From the NCBI GenBank assembly GCA_002387565.1, contig DGJT01000051.1, positions 1 to 20,702 on the forward strand: a DNA stretch of 20,702 nucleotides, given 5' to 3'. Source of the DNA: Akkermansiaceae bacterium UBA4589 (GTDB lineage: Bacteria; Verrucomicrobiota; Verrucomicrobiia; Verrucomicrobiales; Akkermansiaceae). How positions within the stretch are numbered: the first letter of the stretch is position 1; every line of letters begins with the position of its first letter. The notes beneath the pieces were generated by a model. The model did not search any database and was not told where the DNA came from. It saw nothing but the letters and a program-made list of their open reading frames with translations. Both the position numbers and the translations under genes were made by a program. Below, piece after piece: positions 1 to 8,350 of this stretch.

Positions 1-22
1 TCATTTTTTGTCGTGTAGTGTG
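1..22 (+). mobile_element. Right end of an IS or MITE (terminal inverted repeat)
   Basis: Positions 4-22 read TTTTTTGTCGTGTAGTGTG. This is identical to the right terminal repeat of the complete MITE at 20250-20385, and the preceding TCATT also matches that copy's subterminal bases. The element body lies left of the window, so I cannot tell whether it is another MITE or the parental insertion sequence. If it follows the same 9-bp duplication rule, the target duplication would be 23-31. Confidence 0.75.
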
Positions 23-40
23 ACATTATTTACATTTATT

Positions 41-844
41 ATGCCAATTATTCAATCAAACGGAATTAATTTTGCTTACGAAGAGACAGGTTCAGGAGAT
101 TCAGTCATCTGTATTATGGGGATTACAGCACCAGGTGCTGTATGGGGTGCTCACACACCAGCATGGGAATCTGACTTTAGATGTATCACTCCTGATAACC
201 GTGGTGTCGGTGAGAGCGACAAACCAGAAGGTCCTTACAGCTCTGAAATGATGGCTACAGATTATATCGGTCTTATGGACGAATTAGGTATCGAGAGTGC
301 TCATGTTATTGGTTGCTCAATGGGCTCCATCATTGCTCAGCAAATTGCGCTATTAGCACCAGAAAAAGTCAAAAGCCTAGTGCTCATGTGCTCATGGTCA
401 CGTTGTGACAATTATGCTAAGCATACCTTTGAACATTTGGTAAATATCAAGGCTGCGTTGCCAGCTAGCCAATTCATGCACTATATTCAGCAACTGATCT
501 TTACTAAGCCATTTTTTGATAATGAAGAGTGCTATGCCTCTTTTGCCGAAGGTCAAGCAGAAGCAGACGCTGATCCAAACCCGCAACCACTTCATGGCTT
601 AGCTGCACAAGCAGAAGCATGTAAAAACCACAATGTCTATGACAGGCTTGGTGAAATTACAGCTCCAACACTTGTGATAGGTGGCGAAGACGATATATTT
701 ACCCCACGTTGGATGGCTGAAGAAATTCATGCTAAACTACCTAATTCAAAACTCTACCTCTACAAAGATGCAGGTCACGCCTTCCATTTTGAATATATGG
801 AGGATTTTAATGCTAGAATCTTAGAGTGGTTGAAAAAGCAGTAA
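41..844 (+). CDS. Alpha/beta-fold hydrolase
   Basis: A 267-residue cytoplasmic protein with the alpha/beta-hydrolase layout: nucleophile elbow G-C-S-M-G with Ser93, acid in G-G-E-D-D (Asp217 or Asp218), and His246 in D-A-G-H-A-F. Length and motif spacing fit the enol-lactonase/esterase-like branch, but the substrate cannot be told from sequence. I take ATG 41 as the start. The frame stays open upstream to a TTG at 8, but that codon lies inside the mobile-element repeat at 4-22, so the 11 extra residues are probably not native. No Shine-Dalgarno is visible; the leader ends TTTATT-ATG. With only 18 bp between element and start codon, the promoter must lie inside the element or further upstream. 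Confidence 0.9.
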   Translation: MPIIQSNGINFAYEETGSGDSVICIMGITAPGAVWGAHTPAWESDFRCITPDNRGVGESDKPEGPYSSEMMATDYIGLMDELGIESAHVIGCSMGSIIAQQIALLAPEKVKSLVLMCSWSRCDNYAKHTFEHLVNIKAALPASQFMHYIQQLIFTKPFFDNEECYASFAEGQAEADADPNPQPLHGLAAQAEACKNHNVYDRLGEITAPTLVIGGEDDIFTPRWMAEEIHAKLPNSKLYLYKDAGHAFHFEYMEDFNARILEWLKKQ

Positions 845-850
845 CAGTAA

Positions 851-956
851 AGGAAAGCTTAATTTAACTTCATTTGCTTTGTTGTTTAAGGTTCGAAGTA
901 GCTCTTTACAGCGTCACCTTAAACGCCTAGCATCTAAAGCAAACTTAAGCTTTCTT
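851..956 (+). repeat. Nested 106-bp inverted repeat between hydrolase and secG
   Basis: Three complementary arm pairs nest around one centre: 851-862 with 945-956 (11 of 12 pair), TTTGCTTT 873-880 with AAAGCAAA 936-943 (8 of 8), and GTTTAAGGT 884-892 with ACCTTAAAC 916-924 (9 of 9). The apical loop is 893-915. Transcribed from either strand this would form a long hairpin with small internal loops. No T-run follows the right arm, so it is not a typical intrinsic terminator. It could be a small RNA, an mRNA-stabilising structure or a decayed MITE. I recognise no RNA family. Confidence 0.6.
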
Positions 957-965
957 AGCTAGGAT

Positions 966-993
966 TTGCATGATAGCAGGTACGGATTAAAAT
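966..993 (+). promoter_or_regulatory. Possible sigma70-type promoter for secG
   Basis: TTGCAT (966-971) and TAAAAT (988-993) are separated by 16 bp. The -10 matches the consensus at five of six positions, the -35 at three. Transcription would start near 1000, giving a leader of about 85 nt before the secG ATG. The region is A+T-rich, so a chance match is quite possible. Confidence 0.35.
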
Positions 994-1083
994 ATATTTT
1001 ACGCTTTATGGAGGTTGTGTTTATTAAATTCTTTACAAAAAGGCTTTAATCATGCAGAAAGGCTTACATTTTTTAAATACCTT

Positions 1084-1572
1084 ATGTTTTCAGTTCTATC
1101 TAGTTGGTTATCTTTTTTCTCTACATTGAGTTTAGTTATTCTCATTGTTGTAGGCATTTTTATGATTTTAGTCATTCTGATGCAACGCCCTAAGCAAGAG
1201 GGTTTAGGTGCTGCATTTGGTGGTGGCATGACAAATCAAATGTTTGGTGCGCATACGACTAATGTACTAGAGAAACTGACTTTTAAATTAGCTATTCTTT
1301 TCATTGTCTTCTGTTTTGCTCGTTCTATCTTACTAGCTAAGCAAAACCAAGGTATTACTTTGATTTCAGAGCAGCCTATAGCTACAGAGGATGCGGCGAT
1401 TGGAACTGATGAGATTACAGAGGATCAAGTAGAAAACATGGTTGAAGAAATCAAAACTAAGCTTAATGAAGAAGCTCAAAAGCAACAAAAGCAAGCTGAA
1501 GAAGTACTTGAAGAAGCTAAGCAAGATTCAGCCGATGCTATTGAATCAGCTAAGAGTGAAGTAGCTAAATAA
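1084..1572 (+). CDS. secG: Preprotein translocase subunit SecG with acidic C-terminal extension
   Basis: SecG is the small membrane subunit that assists SecYEG-mediated export. The 162-residue product has two membrane segments (about 14-33 and 67-85). Between them is the SecG signature M-Q-R-P-K-Q-E-G-L-G-A-A-F-G-G-G (33-48). I chose ATG 1084; the frame is open back to a TTG at 1015, but those residues would put a charged stretch before the first helix. SecG is usually about 70-120 residues. This one adds roughly 75 after the second helix, first acidic and Thr-rich, then a charged Glu/Lys/Ala/Gln segment (about 104-162) likely to be a coiled coil. A strong terminator follows, so the gene ends its transcript. 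Confidence 0.92.
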   Translation: MFSVLSSWLSFFSTLSLVILIVVGIFMILVILMQRPKQEGLGAAFGGGMTNQMFGAHTTNVLEKLTFKLAILFIVFCFARSILLAKQNQGITLISEQPIATEDAAIGTDEITEDQVENMVEEIKTKLNEEAQKQQKQAEEVLEEAKQDSADAIESAKSEVAK

Positions 1573-1596
1573 AGTCACGGCACTTTTAACTTTAAC

Positions 1597-1634
1597 AGCC
1601 CCTTAGCTATGATTGAATAGTTAGGGGCTTTTTT
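1597..1634 (+). terminator. Intrinsic terminator after secG
   Basis: AGCCCCT (1597-1603) pairs with AGGGGCT (1623-1629), and T's run to 1634. The position, 24 bp after the secG stop, suits a rho-independent terminator. The loop of about 19 nt is rather long and contains a possible -35 hexamer (next feature). Confidence 0.8.
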
Positions 1635-1641
1635 GTATAAT
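1613..1641 (+). promoter_or_regulatory. Promoter-like hexamers inside the terminator, overlapping the next start codon
   Basis: TTGAAT (1613-1618) and a perfect TATAAT (1636-1641) are 17 bp apart, the ideal sigma70 spacing. However, the last two bases of TATAAT are the first two of the aminotransferase ATG (1640). A transcript from it would begin near 1648, inside the gene and without an obvious start codon. Either the match is accidental or the product's 5' end is unusual. Confidence 0.3.
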
Positions 1642-2947
1642 GATACCTCAATTAATCACAGCTATACCAGGGCCTCAATCTTTGGCTTTAGGACAAAGAC
1701 TCAAGCAAGTTGAATCGCCAACCGTGACTTATATTAGTGATGATTTTCCTATATTTTGGAAAAAGGCACAAGGCAGTTGGGTGTGGGATGTCGATGGTAA
1801 TCAGTTCCTTGATTTAACCTCCGCGTTTGGAGTTGCGACTCTAGGGCACCGTCCAGAAGCCATGATTCATACTATACAAGAGCAATCAGAGCTCTTAGTT
1901 CATGGCATGGGGGATGTTCACCCTAGTGAAACTAAGGTAGAGTTATGTGAGGCTATTAGCACTATTACTTGGGGGCGCTGGACTGGTGAATCTGCCCAGA
2001 CATTACTAATGAACTCTGGTTCAGATGCGATTGAAGCTGCTCTTAAAACAGCCTTTTTAAAAACAGGCAAAAACTTAGTCATTTCATTTAAAGACGCTTA
2101 CCATGGTCTAGGTTACGGCGCCTTAACCCATTGTGGTTCAAAGCGTTTTCGTGAGCCTTTTCATGAGCAGCTACAAGAGCATCATATTCAGTTAGATTAT
2201 CCCAAGGATGCAGATGGGATGACATTGCTCAAACAACAATTAGCATTGGTTGATGCCTCGCAAGTAGGAGCAGTTTTAGTCGAGCCAGTACAGGCTAGAG
2301 CAGGTACGCATGTGCCTCCAGTAGGTTTTTTACCTCTGTTACGTGAATGGACTCAGGAGCAGGGTGCTTGCTTAATTTTAGATGAAATTTATACCGGTTT
2401 TTTTAGAACAGGTAGTTATTTTGCTTGTGAGCAAGTAGGTGTCGTCCCCGATATTATTTGTATAGCTAAGGCTCTCACTGGTGGTTACCCTATATCTGCT
2501 TGTGTAGGTAGCCTAGAGGTGATGTCAGCATGGCCACAATCAACAGGGGAAGCCTTGCATACCAGTACTTATCTTGGAAATCCTTTAGGTTGTGCTATAG
2601 GGGTAACGGCTATAAAAACATTTAACCAAGCTCAAACCCAGCTACAAATTAAGGAGTCTTGTGAGAACTGGAAACAGGTACTCAATAACTATACTCAACA
2701 TCCATTAGTGAAGCGTATCAAAGGCTTAGGTCTGATGTGGGCTGTAGAATGGGACGAACAGGCTGTGCAAAAAAAACATCAAATAAGTACTGCTAGTTGG
2801 AATATACAATTAGGTCTAGATTTACTTCAGAAAGGCATTATAACTCTACCTGAAGGTAACCATGGGGAGCTATTAGGTTTAAGTCCTAATATCACTATAG
2901 ATAAAGAGCTCATAGAATGGGCTTGTAAGCAAATTTTTGCTACTTAA
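1640..2947 (+). CDS. Class III PLP-dependent aminotransferase
   Basis: A 435-residue aminotransferase of the acetylornithine/4-aminobutyrate type, which moves an amino group between an amine or omega-amino acid and a 2-oxo acid. Landmarks are W-D-V-D-G-N near 50, N-S-G-S-D-A near 128, L-D-E-I-Y-T-G-F with Asp248 (PLP ring nitrogen), and the Schiff-base lysine Lys277 in I-A-K-A-L-T-G-G-Y-P. The N-terminal I-P-G-P-Q-S-L-A-L segment recalls a subgroup starting with a P-G-P-R-S motif, which supports ATG 1640 even though it follows the secG terminator by only 5 bp. There is no Shine-Dalgarno. Downstream genes follow closely, so it may head the long plus-strand transcript. The specific substrate is not determinable. 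Confidence 0.88.
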   Translation: MIPQLITAIPGPQSLALGQRLKQVESPTVTYISDDFPIFWKKAQGSWVWDVDGNQFLDLTSAFGVATLGHRPEAMIHTIQEQSELLVHGMGDVHPSETKVELCEAISTITWGRWTGESAQTLLMNSGSDAIEAALKTAFLKTGKNLVISFKDAYHGLGYGALTHCGSKRFREPFHEQLQEHHIQLDYPKDADGMTLLKQQLALVDASQVGAVLVEPVQARAGTHVPPVGFLPLLREWTQEQGACLILDEIYTGFFRTGSYFACEQVGVVPDIICIAKALTGGYPISACVGSLEVMSAWPQSTGEALHTSTYLGNPLGCAIGVTAIKTFNQAQTQLQIKESCENWKQVLNNYTQHPLVKRIKGLGLMWAVEWDEQAVQKKHQISTASWNIQLGLDLLQKGIITLPEGNHGELLGLSPNITIDKELIEWACKQIFAT

Positions 2948-3010
2948 TAATCATTAAATTGCTGAGTAAAATGTTTGATTTTACAAGGCTATCTATTTAC
3001 ATTTAATATT

Positions 3011-3799
3011 ATGGAGCCTATCCAAGATCATATAACTCTAAATTCAATTTTTGTCAGAGAGCGCAATGCTCTTATGATACGTGCAGACTTCTCAAGTCTC
3101 TTTGCTCAATATTACTTACACTTATCTGAGTATAAACTCAAAGCTACTAGTAAAATAGACCACTTATTTAAAGATTGTTTGGCCGGTTTTTCGCTACACT
3201 TAGTGGCTCGTCCTTGGAAGGAAACTCATGCTTGGACTTTGAACTTACGTGCACCGCGTTTAAATATGTTTTTGAGTGGAACCTGTGTTTCTCAGCAGGT
3301 AGTAGGCAGAGTGTTTACTGAAGATATTAAAGAAGCAGAATGTAATGTTCTGTATGCTCAAGTTTTAGAGCATCATCTTGATAAACCTAAACAATCAGTG
3401 ATTGAGTTAGACTACGAAACTCCTTTATCATGGATAGAATCTTATTATGAGCACAGTGAGCAACGTCCTTGTCGAGTGTTTTGGTTAGGCGAAGATAATT
3501 ATGTTTTGATTGCGGCTCAGCCAGATTGTGATTTAGAATGGTTAAAATCTTTAGATGTTGAAGCTGTCAAAAATTTAGATCAAACTGAAACTTTACACGA
3601 TTTAGAAAAACGTCAATTAGCTTGGCATTGTGGCTGCTCTGTAGAAAAACTATTGCCATTACTTAGTATGTGGAAAGATAAGTTAGATGAGCTATTTATT
3701 GATGGGGCTGCTTGTCGAGCGCATTGCCCTCGTTGTGCGGCTCATTATTTAATTACTCGAGATAAACTAGAGGCCTTTTTTGCTGACGATAAAGAATAA
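3011..3799 (+). CDS. hslO: Hsp33-family redox-regulated chaperone
   Basis: Hsp33 is a cytoplasmic holdase. It is kept inactive while its C-terminal cysteines bind zinc and becomes active when they are oxidised. The 262-residue protein ends with that module: H-C-G-C-S (Cys207, Cys209) and, after a spacer of about 29 residues, C-P-R-C (Cys239, Cys242), with an extra Cys235. The fold domain (about 1-190) is less conserved to my eye, but length and cysteine pattern are right. I chose ATG 3011 over an in-frame TTG at 2975, because the residues added by the TTG are hydrophobic and untypical. The leader TTTACATTTAATATT resembles that of the first hydrolase gene. The next gene starts 5 bp after the stop, so they are probably co-transcribed. 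Confidence 0.87.
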   Translation: MEPIQDHITLNSIFVRERNALMIRADFSSLFAQYYLHLSEYKLKATSKIDHLFKDCLAGFSLHLVARPWKETHAWTLNLRAPRLNMFLSGTCVSQQVVGRVFTEDIKEAECNVLYAQVLEHHLDKPKQSVIELDYETPLSWIESYYEHSEQRPCRVFWLGEDNYVLIAAQPDCDLEWLKSLDVEAVKNLDQTETLHDLEKRQLAWHCGCSVEKLLPLLSMWKDKLDELFIDGAACRAHCPRCAAHYLITRDKLEAFFADDKE

Positions 3800-3804
3800 T
3801 AAAA

Positions 3805-4956
3805 ATGATGAACCAATTCAATTTTGATGAAATTATTGCGCGTAGAGGCACAGGATCCCTAAAATGGGATAGAAACGCAGCACTTGAACCATTTTGGGTA
3901 GCTGACATGGATTTTAAGTCTCCTCCATGTTTAATTGAAGCTCTACAAGAGCGCTTGAATCATGGTATTTACGGTTATGCTATTCCTCATGCTGGATTAA
4001 CCGAAGCTTTTATTGATTATGCTAAGTCTCGTTTAGGTGTTGAGGTAAAAGAAGAGTGGTTGTGCCCTCTAGGAGGCCTTGTTCCGGCTTTATCAATCGC
4101 TGCGCAAGCATATGCTCAAGAAGGAGAAAGCCTCATGACAACTACACCTATCTACACTCCATTTTTAAAAGTAGGTAGAGATGCTCAGTTAGAGACCATC
4201 ACTGTAAATCATACTTATAATAGTAGCTTATCTCGTTGGGAGATGGATTGGGAAGCCATGGAAAAAAATGTACAGGCTAACACACGCTTGTTTTTACTCT
4301 CAAACCCTCAGAACCCTTTAGGTCGAGCTTTCTCTAAAGAAGAGGTGATAAAATTAGCGGAATTTTGTGAGCGTCATGATTTAATTTTGATTGCTGATGA
4401 AATTCACTGTGACTTAATTTTAGACGAGGCTGCAACCCCTCATTTTTCTGGTCTTAATTTGCCCGAAAATCTACGTGATAGGACTGTTACCTTGCTCTCT
4501 CCTAGTAAAACTTATAATATGGCAGGCATAGGTTTTGCTTATGCTGTGATTCCTAACACTAAGCTCAGAAATAAATTTGTATTAGCCAAAGGTTGTACAC
4601 AACCAGAGATTAACTGTTTTGCTTATTATGCGGCTGAAGCCGCTTACAGAGGTGGTGAGTCATGGCGCCAAGAGTTATTAGCTTACTTGCGTGGTAATCG
4701 AGATTTGCTCATAGAAACTGTAAATACTCAACTACCTCAAATTAAAATTCCAACTATTGAGGCTACTTATTTAGCTTGGTTAGATTTTTCAGCTACAGGC
4801 TTTGAAAAACCAGCTGAATTATTAGAAAAGCAAGGGGTGTTTACCGCTCCTGGAGCTTGGTACGGTCAAGAACCGGCTTTGCGAATTAATTATGCTTGTC
4901 CACGCTCAAAATTATTGGGGTTATTAGATAAATTGACAGCTACATTTGGCCCATAA
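3805..4956 (+). CDS. PatB/MalY-type PLP aminotransferase or cystathionine beta-lyase
   Basis: A 383-residue fold-type I PLP enzyme of the MalY/PatB branch, which usually cleaves C-S bonds (cystathionine to homocysteine, pyruvate and ammonia). Visible marks are the start F-D-E-I-I-A-R-R-G-T-G-S-L-K-W-D, P-F-W-V-A-D-M-D-F (typical of this branch), N-P-Q-N-P-L-G-R, I-A-D-E-I-H-C-D, Lys235 in S-P-S-K-T-Y-N-M-A-G, and a C-terminal R-I-N-Y-A. Two ATGs stand in tandem at 3805 and 3808; either may be used, and no ribosome binding site decides. It lies 5 bp after hslO and 6 bp before the kinase gene. A role in methionine or cysteine metabolism is inferred from the family only. Confidence 0.87.
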   Translation: MMNQFNFDEIIARRGTGSLKWDRNAALEPFWVADMDFKSPPCLIEALQERLNHGIYGYAIPHAGLTEAFIDYAKSRLGVEVKEEWLCPLGGLVPALSIAAQAYAQEGESLMTTTPIYTPFLKVGRDAQLETITVNHTYNSSLSRWEMDWEAMEKNVQANTRLFLLSNPQNPLGRAFSKEEVIKLAEFCERHDLILIADEIHCDLILDEAATPHFSGLNLPENLRDRTVTLLSPSKTYNMAGIGFAYAVIPNTKLRNKFVLAKGCTQPEINCFAYYAAEAAYRGGESWRQELLAYLRGNRDLLIETVNTQLPQIKIPTIEATYLAWLDFSATGFEKPAELLEKQGVFTAPGAWYGQEPALRINYACPRSKLLGLLDKLTATFGP

Positions 4957-4962
4957 AATGAG

Positions 4963-6954
4963 ATGCCTATAAAAAAACTCAGCATTCCTAATTTCGAACT
5001 TTGCCGATGTATCGGCAGAGGCAATTACGGTGATGTATGGTTAGCAAAGAGTATTTCTGGTACGTGGTGCGCTATCAAAGTGGTTTGGCGTACCAATTTT
5101 CCTGATAATGAAAGCTTTGAGCAAGAATTCAGTGGTATATTGTATTATGAGCCAATTTCTAGGTCTCATGAAAGCTTGATGAAAATTCTCTATGTAGGTA
5201 GAGATGAAGGCAATCAGTTTTATTACTATGTGTCTGAACTCGCTGATGATAGCCAGAGTCATACAAACACATTTGTAGCTGAAAGTTACCACCCAGCCAC
5301 ACTCACTGAAATAATCAGGCGTCATCCCGAAGGGTTGAAAATGCCTCAATTATTAAATTTAAGTAAAGAAATTCTCTCAGCTATTGATTATTTGCATAGC
5401 AAAGACCTTATTCATCGAGATATAAAGCCAAGCAATATCATTTTTATCAATGGCAAAGCAAAATTGGCAGATATCGGATCAGTGAGCTTTATTGGTCAAA
5501 AATTATTGGTGGGAACACAAGGGTACATGCCTCCTGAAGGGCCTATAGCCAAACAGTCTGATCTATACAGTATAGGCATGGTTATTTACGAGGCATTTAC
5601 AGGTTTAAATAGGTTAGAATTCCCAAAAATACCGCAACAAAAACAACTAGTTTTAGGCTCTAGAAGACTCAATAAAATTATTTGTAAATTAGCCCATCCG
5701 CAACTAAAGGAGCGCTACAATAACCCCGAATTAGCTATAAAAGACATTAATAAAATAGCACAAGGGAAAAAAATTAAGACTTCTTGGGAGCGGTTACAAC
5801 TCATGCTGCTAATGATGGCGTTTTTATTAAGTGCCGCGATATTGGCTATCAGTTGGGGGTATTTTGCCAACAATGAAAAACAAGAAGAGATTCAAAATAC
5901 TACTAACCTTGACCAAGGTTGGGTTAAAGTCTCGAGCAAACCACAGGGAGCTCAAGTAATTAATTTGAAAACTAATACAGTATTAGGCGAGACTCCTTTA
6001 AATAGGCTGTTACCTTTTGCTCAAGATCAACAAGTTCAACTACAGTTCAGTTTAGAAGGTTATCATAATATAACCGTTAAGTTTATACCTAGAGCTCAAG
6101 AGCTTATTGTCCTAAATCCAATTTTAGTTGAGCTAGTCAAATTAGAAAAAGCACAAAGTAATAATATTTCACCATCAAATAATACTGAAGCGATTAATTT
6201 CACTAAGGATAAAGTATGGAAAAATAATTTAGGTGTCAATTTTATTCAATTTAATGAAGTTTATATATCTCAAACAGAAATAACCAATGATAGTTATAAT
6301 CAGTATTTAATTGATTCAAGTCAGCCTTACCAAAAAGTTTTTGGATTAGGTTCTTACCCAGTAGTGAGCATAACAATAGAAGAAGCTAGGGCTTTTTGCC
6401 AATGGCTCACCCAAGAAGATAAAAAGCTAGGCATTATCGGCCAAAAAGAATATTACCGATTACCTTCTGATATAGAGTGGAGCGCCCTAATGGGACATAA
6501 AGAGAGCCTAGAATTAACTCCCTTCGAAAGAGAAAAGAAAGCGCAATTAAACAAAAAACTGTTAAGTACAATTAAGAATTATAAATTAAGAGATAACACA
6601 GCCAATTTAGCCGATGAATCTTATTATTTAGAATTTCCACAAGCTTCTTTTATCAGTGGTTATGAAGATGGGTGGGGTAACTTAAGCCCAGTCGCTAGCT
6701 ATAAGGCAGATGAAAATAATTTGCATGATATTATTGGAAACGTTTGGGAGTGGATAGAAGATGATTACAGCCCCACAGAAAGCTATCCATTTTGTAGGGG
6801 AGGTAGTTGGAAAACCTATGACCCATTAAAGTTAACTTACGCTTATAGAAATGTTACCGAAAAAAGCTTTAAAAGTCCTGAAATAGGATTTAGAATCGTT
6901 CTCGCTCAAGATAAGGCGCAGAGCAACGAAACGAATACTTTAGAAACCCCATAA
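4963..6954 (+). CDS. Membrane Ser/Thr protein kinase with PEGA and FGE-sulfatase domains
   Basis: A 663-residue three-part protein. Residues 10 to about 265 are a Hanks-type kinase: G-R-G-N-Y-G loop (18-23), Lys39, catalytic H-R-D-I-K-P-S-N (Asp153), D-I-G in place of D-F-G (Asp170), and a G-T-Q-G-Y-M-P-P-E activation-segment end. One membrane helix (about 279-302) leads to a PEGA-like domain (319-387). An FGE/SUMF-like domain follows (about 417-650), with E-I-T-N, Y-R-L-P-S-D-I-E-W, N-V-W-E-W, R-G-G-S-W and a final G-F-R-I-V. The kinase should be cytoplasmic and the rest periplasmic. The stretch after R-G-G-S-W lacks the cysteine pair used by true formylglycine-generating enzymes, so this domain more likely senses or binds than modifies sulfatases. 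The substrate is unknown. Confidence 0.9.
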   Translation: MPIKKLSIPNFELCRCIGRGNYGDVWLAKSISGTWCAIKVVWRTNFPDNESFEQEFSGILYYEPISRSHESLMKILYVGRDEGNQFYYYVSELADDSQSHTNTFVAESYHPATLTEIIRRHPEGLKMPQLLNLSKEILSAIDYLHSKDLIHRDIKPSNIIFINGKAKLADIGSVSFIGQKLLVGTQGYMPPEGPIAKQSDLYSIGMVIYEAFTGLNRLEFPKIPQQKQLVLGSRRLNKIICKLAHPQLKERYNNPELAIKDINKIAQGKKIKTSWERLQLMLLMMAFLLSAAILAISWGYFANNEKQEEIQNTTNLDQGWVKVSSKPQGAQVINLKTNTVLGETPLNRLLPFAQDQQVQLQFSLEGYHNITVKFIPRAQELIVLNPILVELVKLEKAQSNNISPSNNTEAINFTKDKVWKNNLGVNFIQFNEVYISQTEITNDSYNQYLIDSSQPYQKVFGLGSYPVVSITIEEARAFCQWLTQEDKKLGIIGQKEYYRLPSDIEWSALMGHKESLELTPFEREKKAQLNKKLLSTIKNYKLRDNTANLADESYYLEFPQASFISGYEDGWGNLSPVASYKADENNLHDIIGNVWEWIEDDYSPTESYPFCRGGSWKTYDPLKLTYAYRNVTEKSFKSPEIGFRIVLAQDKAQSNETNTLETP

Positions 6955-6972
6955 ACCTGTTTTACTAAAACC

Positions 6973-8307
6973 ATGAAAGTTATAAAAATTATCATCATTA
7001 GTCTGCTCTGTCTTATATCCTTTGTCATACTTTCTGTAGTCATAGGTGTTAACCAATTAGCAAAAAAAGAAACCATTGTTGAGCTCATCAATAATCAAAC
7101 TCAGGCTCAAGCCAGTTTAGAAGAGGTGAACGTACAATGGTTCCCTCTAGCGATAAGCCTCAAAGGACTTAGCTTAGACCCAAAAGACAGCAGTCTAAAG
7201 CTCATCAACCCTGAACAACCAGCCATAAGCTTAGCTGAGCTCAACCTCTATGTAGACCTTAAGGCAGGTGTACAAAAGAAGCTTAAAGTCAGCAACATAG
7301 AGCTCAAAAAAGCAGTGATTAATGCCTCAGTATTAGCTAATGGAGAGCTTGATATAGCGCAATGGTTAGCTCCACAAAAAACAGCGGCAACGACAGCCAT
7401 GGAGAATTCACCTAAACAGTCGCTCATTTATGCAGGTGTAGGAGCTGGTGGTTCAGCAGAAACCGCAGATGCTGCCATTTTTATCTTAGACGACTTTTCA
7501 CTAGAGGACACCATAGTGAATCTTAAATTAGTCAAAGAAAAAGCACTGGTAAGTGTTAAAAACCTATCTATTAGCACACAAGATTTTCAGTACCCTCTAG
7601 CCCAACAATTACTGACCCACAGTGTTGATGTCAATCTAGCTGCTGATATTAGTTATGAGCAAATGATTCAGCAAAAACAAAAAACAGGATCAGCCAAGGC
7701 TCACATAGTATTAGCTGGAACTACTGCGATGAGTTACCTTATTGATAAAGGAGAGTTTTTCCCTAATATTATCACCACAGCGCTGACCGTTGACAAAAAA
7801 TCACAAGTTTCTGTGAGTGAGAATTTACTCTCAGAGATTAACCAAGTTATAGCACTTGCAGGTCAATTTATGCCGAGTTTGCCTTCGGTCAGCTCAACAT
7901 TTAATGCCTCAGAAAACATGGTATTAACTGCCGAGTATAATGCGCCTAAAGAAACAGTGACTTTATTAAAGCCCATCACATTAACATCTCAAGATTGGGG
8001 CTTATCACTAGGTAACCCAGGTAACGTTAATTTAGCCAAGCAAAGCCAACAAGTAGGGCTAGCACTCATAGCTAACGAGGCTCTTAGCCAAAAAGCCGCA
8101 AAGGAAATAAATCAAGGAAAATTAGCATCTCTAGGTTTAAGTAAGCTTTTATTTACAGATGACAAGCTCACACTCAAAGGAGAGTTAAAGGGGAGTTTTA
8201 CTAATCCAAAAGTGAGTGTGGATGACTCGCTTAAACCACAAAACCTTATTAAAGAAACGCTTAAATCAGAAATAGGTAACCAACTAAAAAATCTCTTAGG
8301 ATTTTAA
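6973..8307 (+). CDS. AsmA-like envelope protein
   Basis: A 444-residue protein with one N-terminal membrane helix (about 4-26) and a large extracytoplasmic beta-rich region. The early segment A-S-L-E-E-V-N-V-Q-W-F-P-L-A-I-S-L-K-G-L-S-L and the later K-L-T-L-K-G-E-L-K-G-S-F-T-N-P-K-V-S-V are typical of AsmA/DUF748-type proteins. Members of that group form bridge-like structures linked to lipid transport or outer-membrane assembly. I infer a similar envelope role; identity within the group is uncertain. It begins 18 bp after the kinase/FGE gene, so the two periplasm-facing proteins may be made together. No Shine-Dalgarno precedes ATG 6973. Confidence 0.7.
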   Translation: MKVIKIIIISLLCLISFVILSVVIGVNQLAKKETIVELINNQTQAQASLEEVNVQWFPLAISLKGLSLDPKDSSLKLINPEQPAISLAELNLYVDLKAGVQKKLKVSNIELKKAVINASVLANGELDIAQWLAPQKTAATTAMENSPKQSLIYAGVGAGGSAETADAAIFILDDFSLEDTIVNLKLVKEKALVSVKNLSISTQDFQYPLAQQLLTHSVDVNLAADISYEQMIQQKQKTGSAKAHIVLAGTTAMSYLIDKGEFFPNIITTALTVDKKSQVSVSENLLSEINQVIALAGQFMPSLPSVSSTFNASENMVLTAEYNAPKETVTLLKPITLTSQDWGLSLGNPGNVNLAKQSQQVGLALIANEALSQKAAKEINQGKLASLGLSKLLFTDDKLTLKGELKGSFTNPKVSVDDSLKPQNLIKETLKSEIGNQLKNLLGF

Positions 8308-8350
8308 AAAGTCTCTCTAAAAAAATACATTCATTCATCATTAAACACGC

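Noticed and set aside
1008..1046. 12-codon ORF starting ATGGAGG upstream of secG
   Set aside because: It is too short to judge, shows no attenuator-like codons and has no ribosome binding site.
5041..5349. 102-codon minus-strand open frame within the kinase gene
   Set aside because: It is a shadow of a clearly recognised kinase domain.
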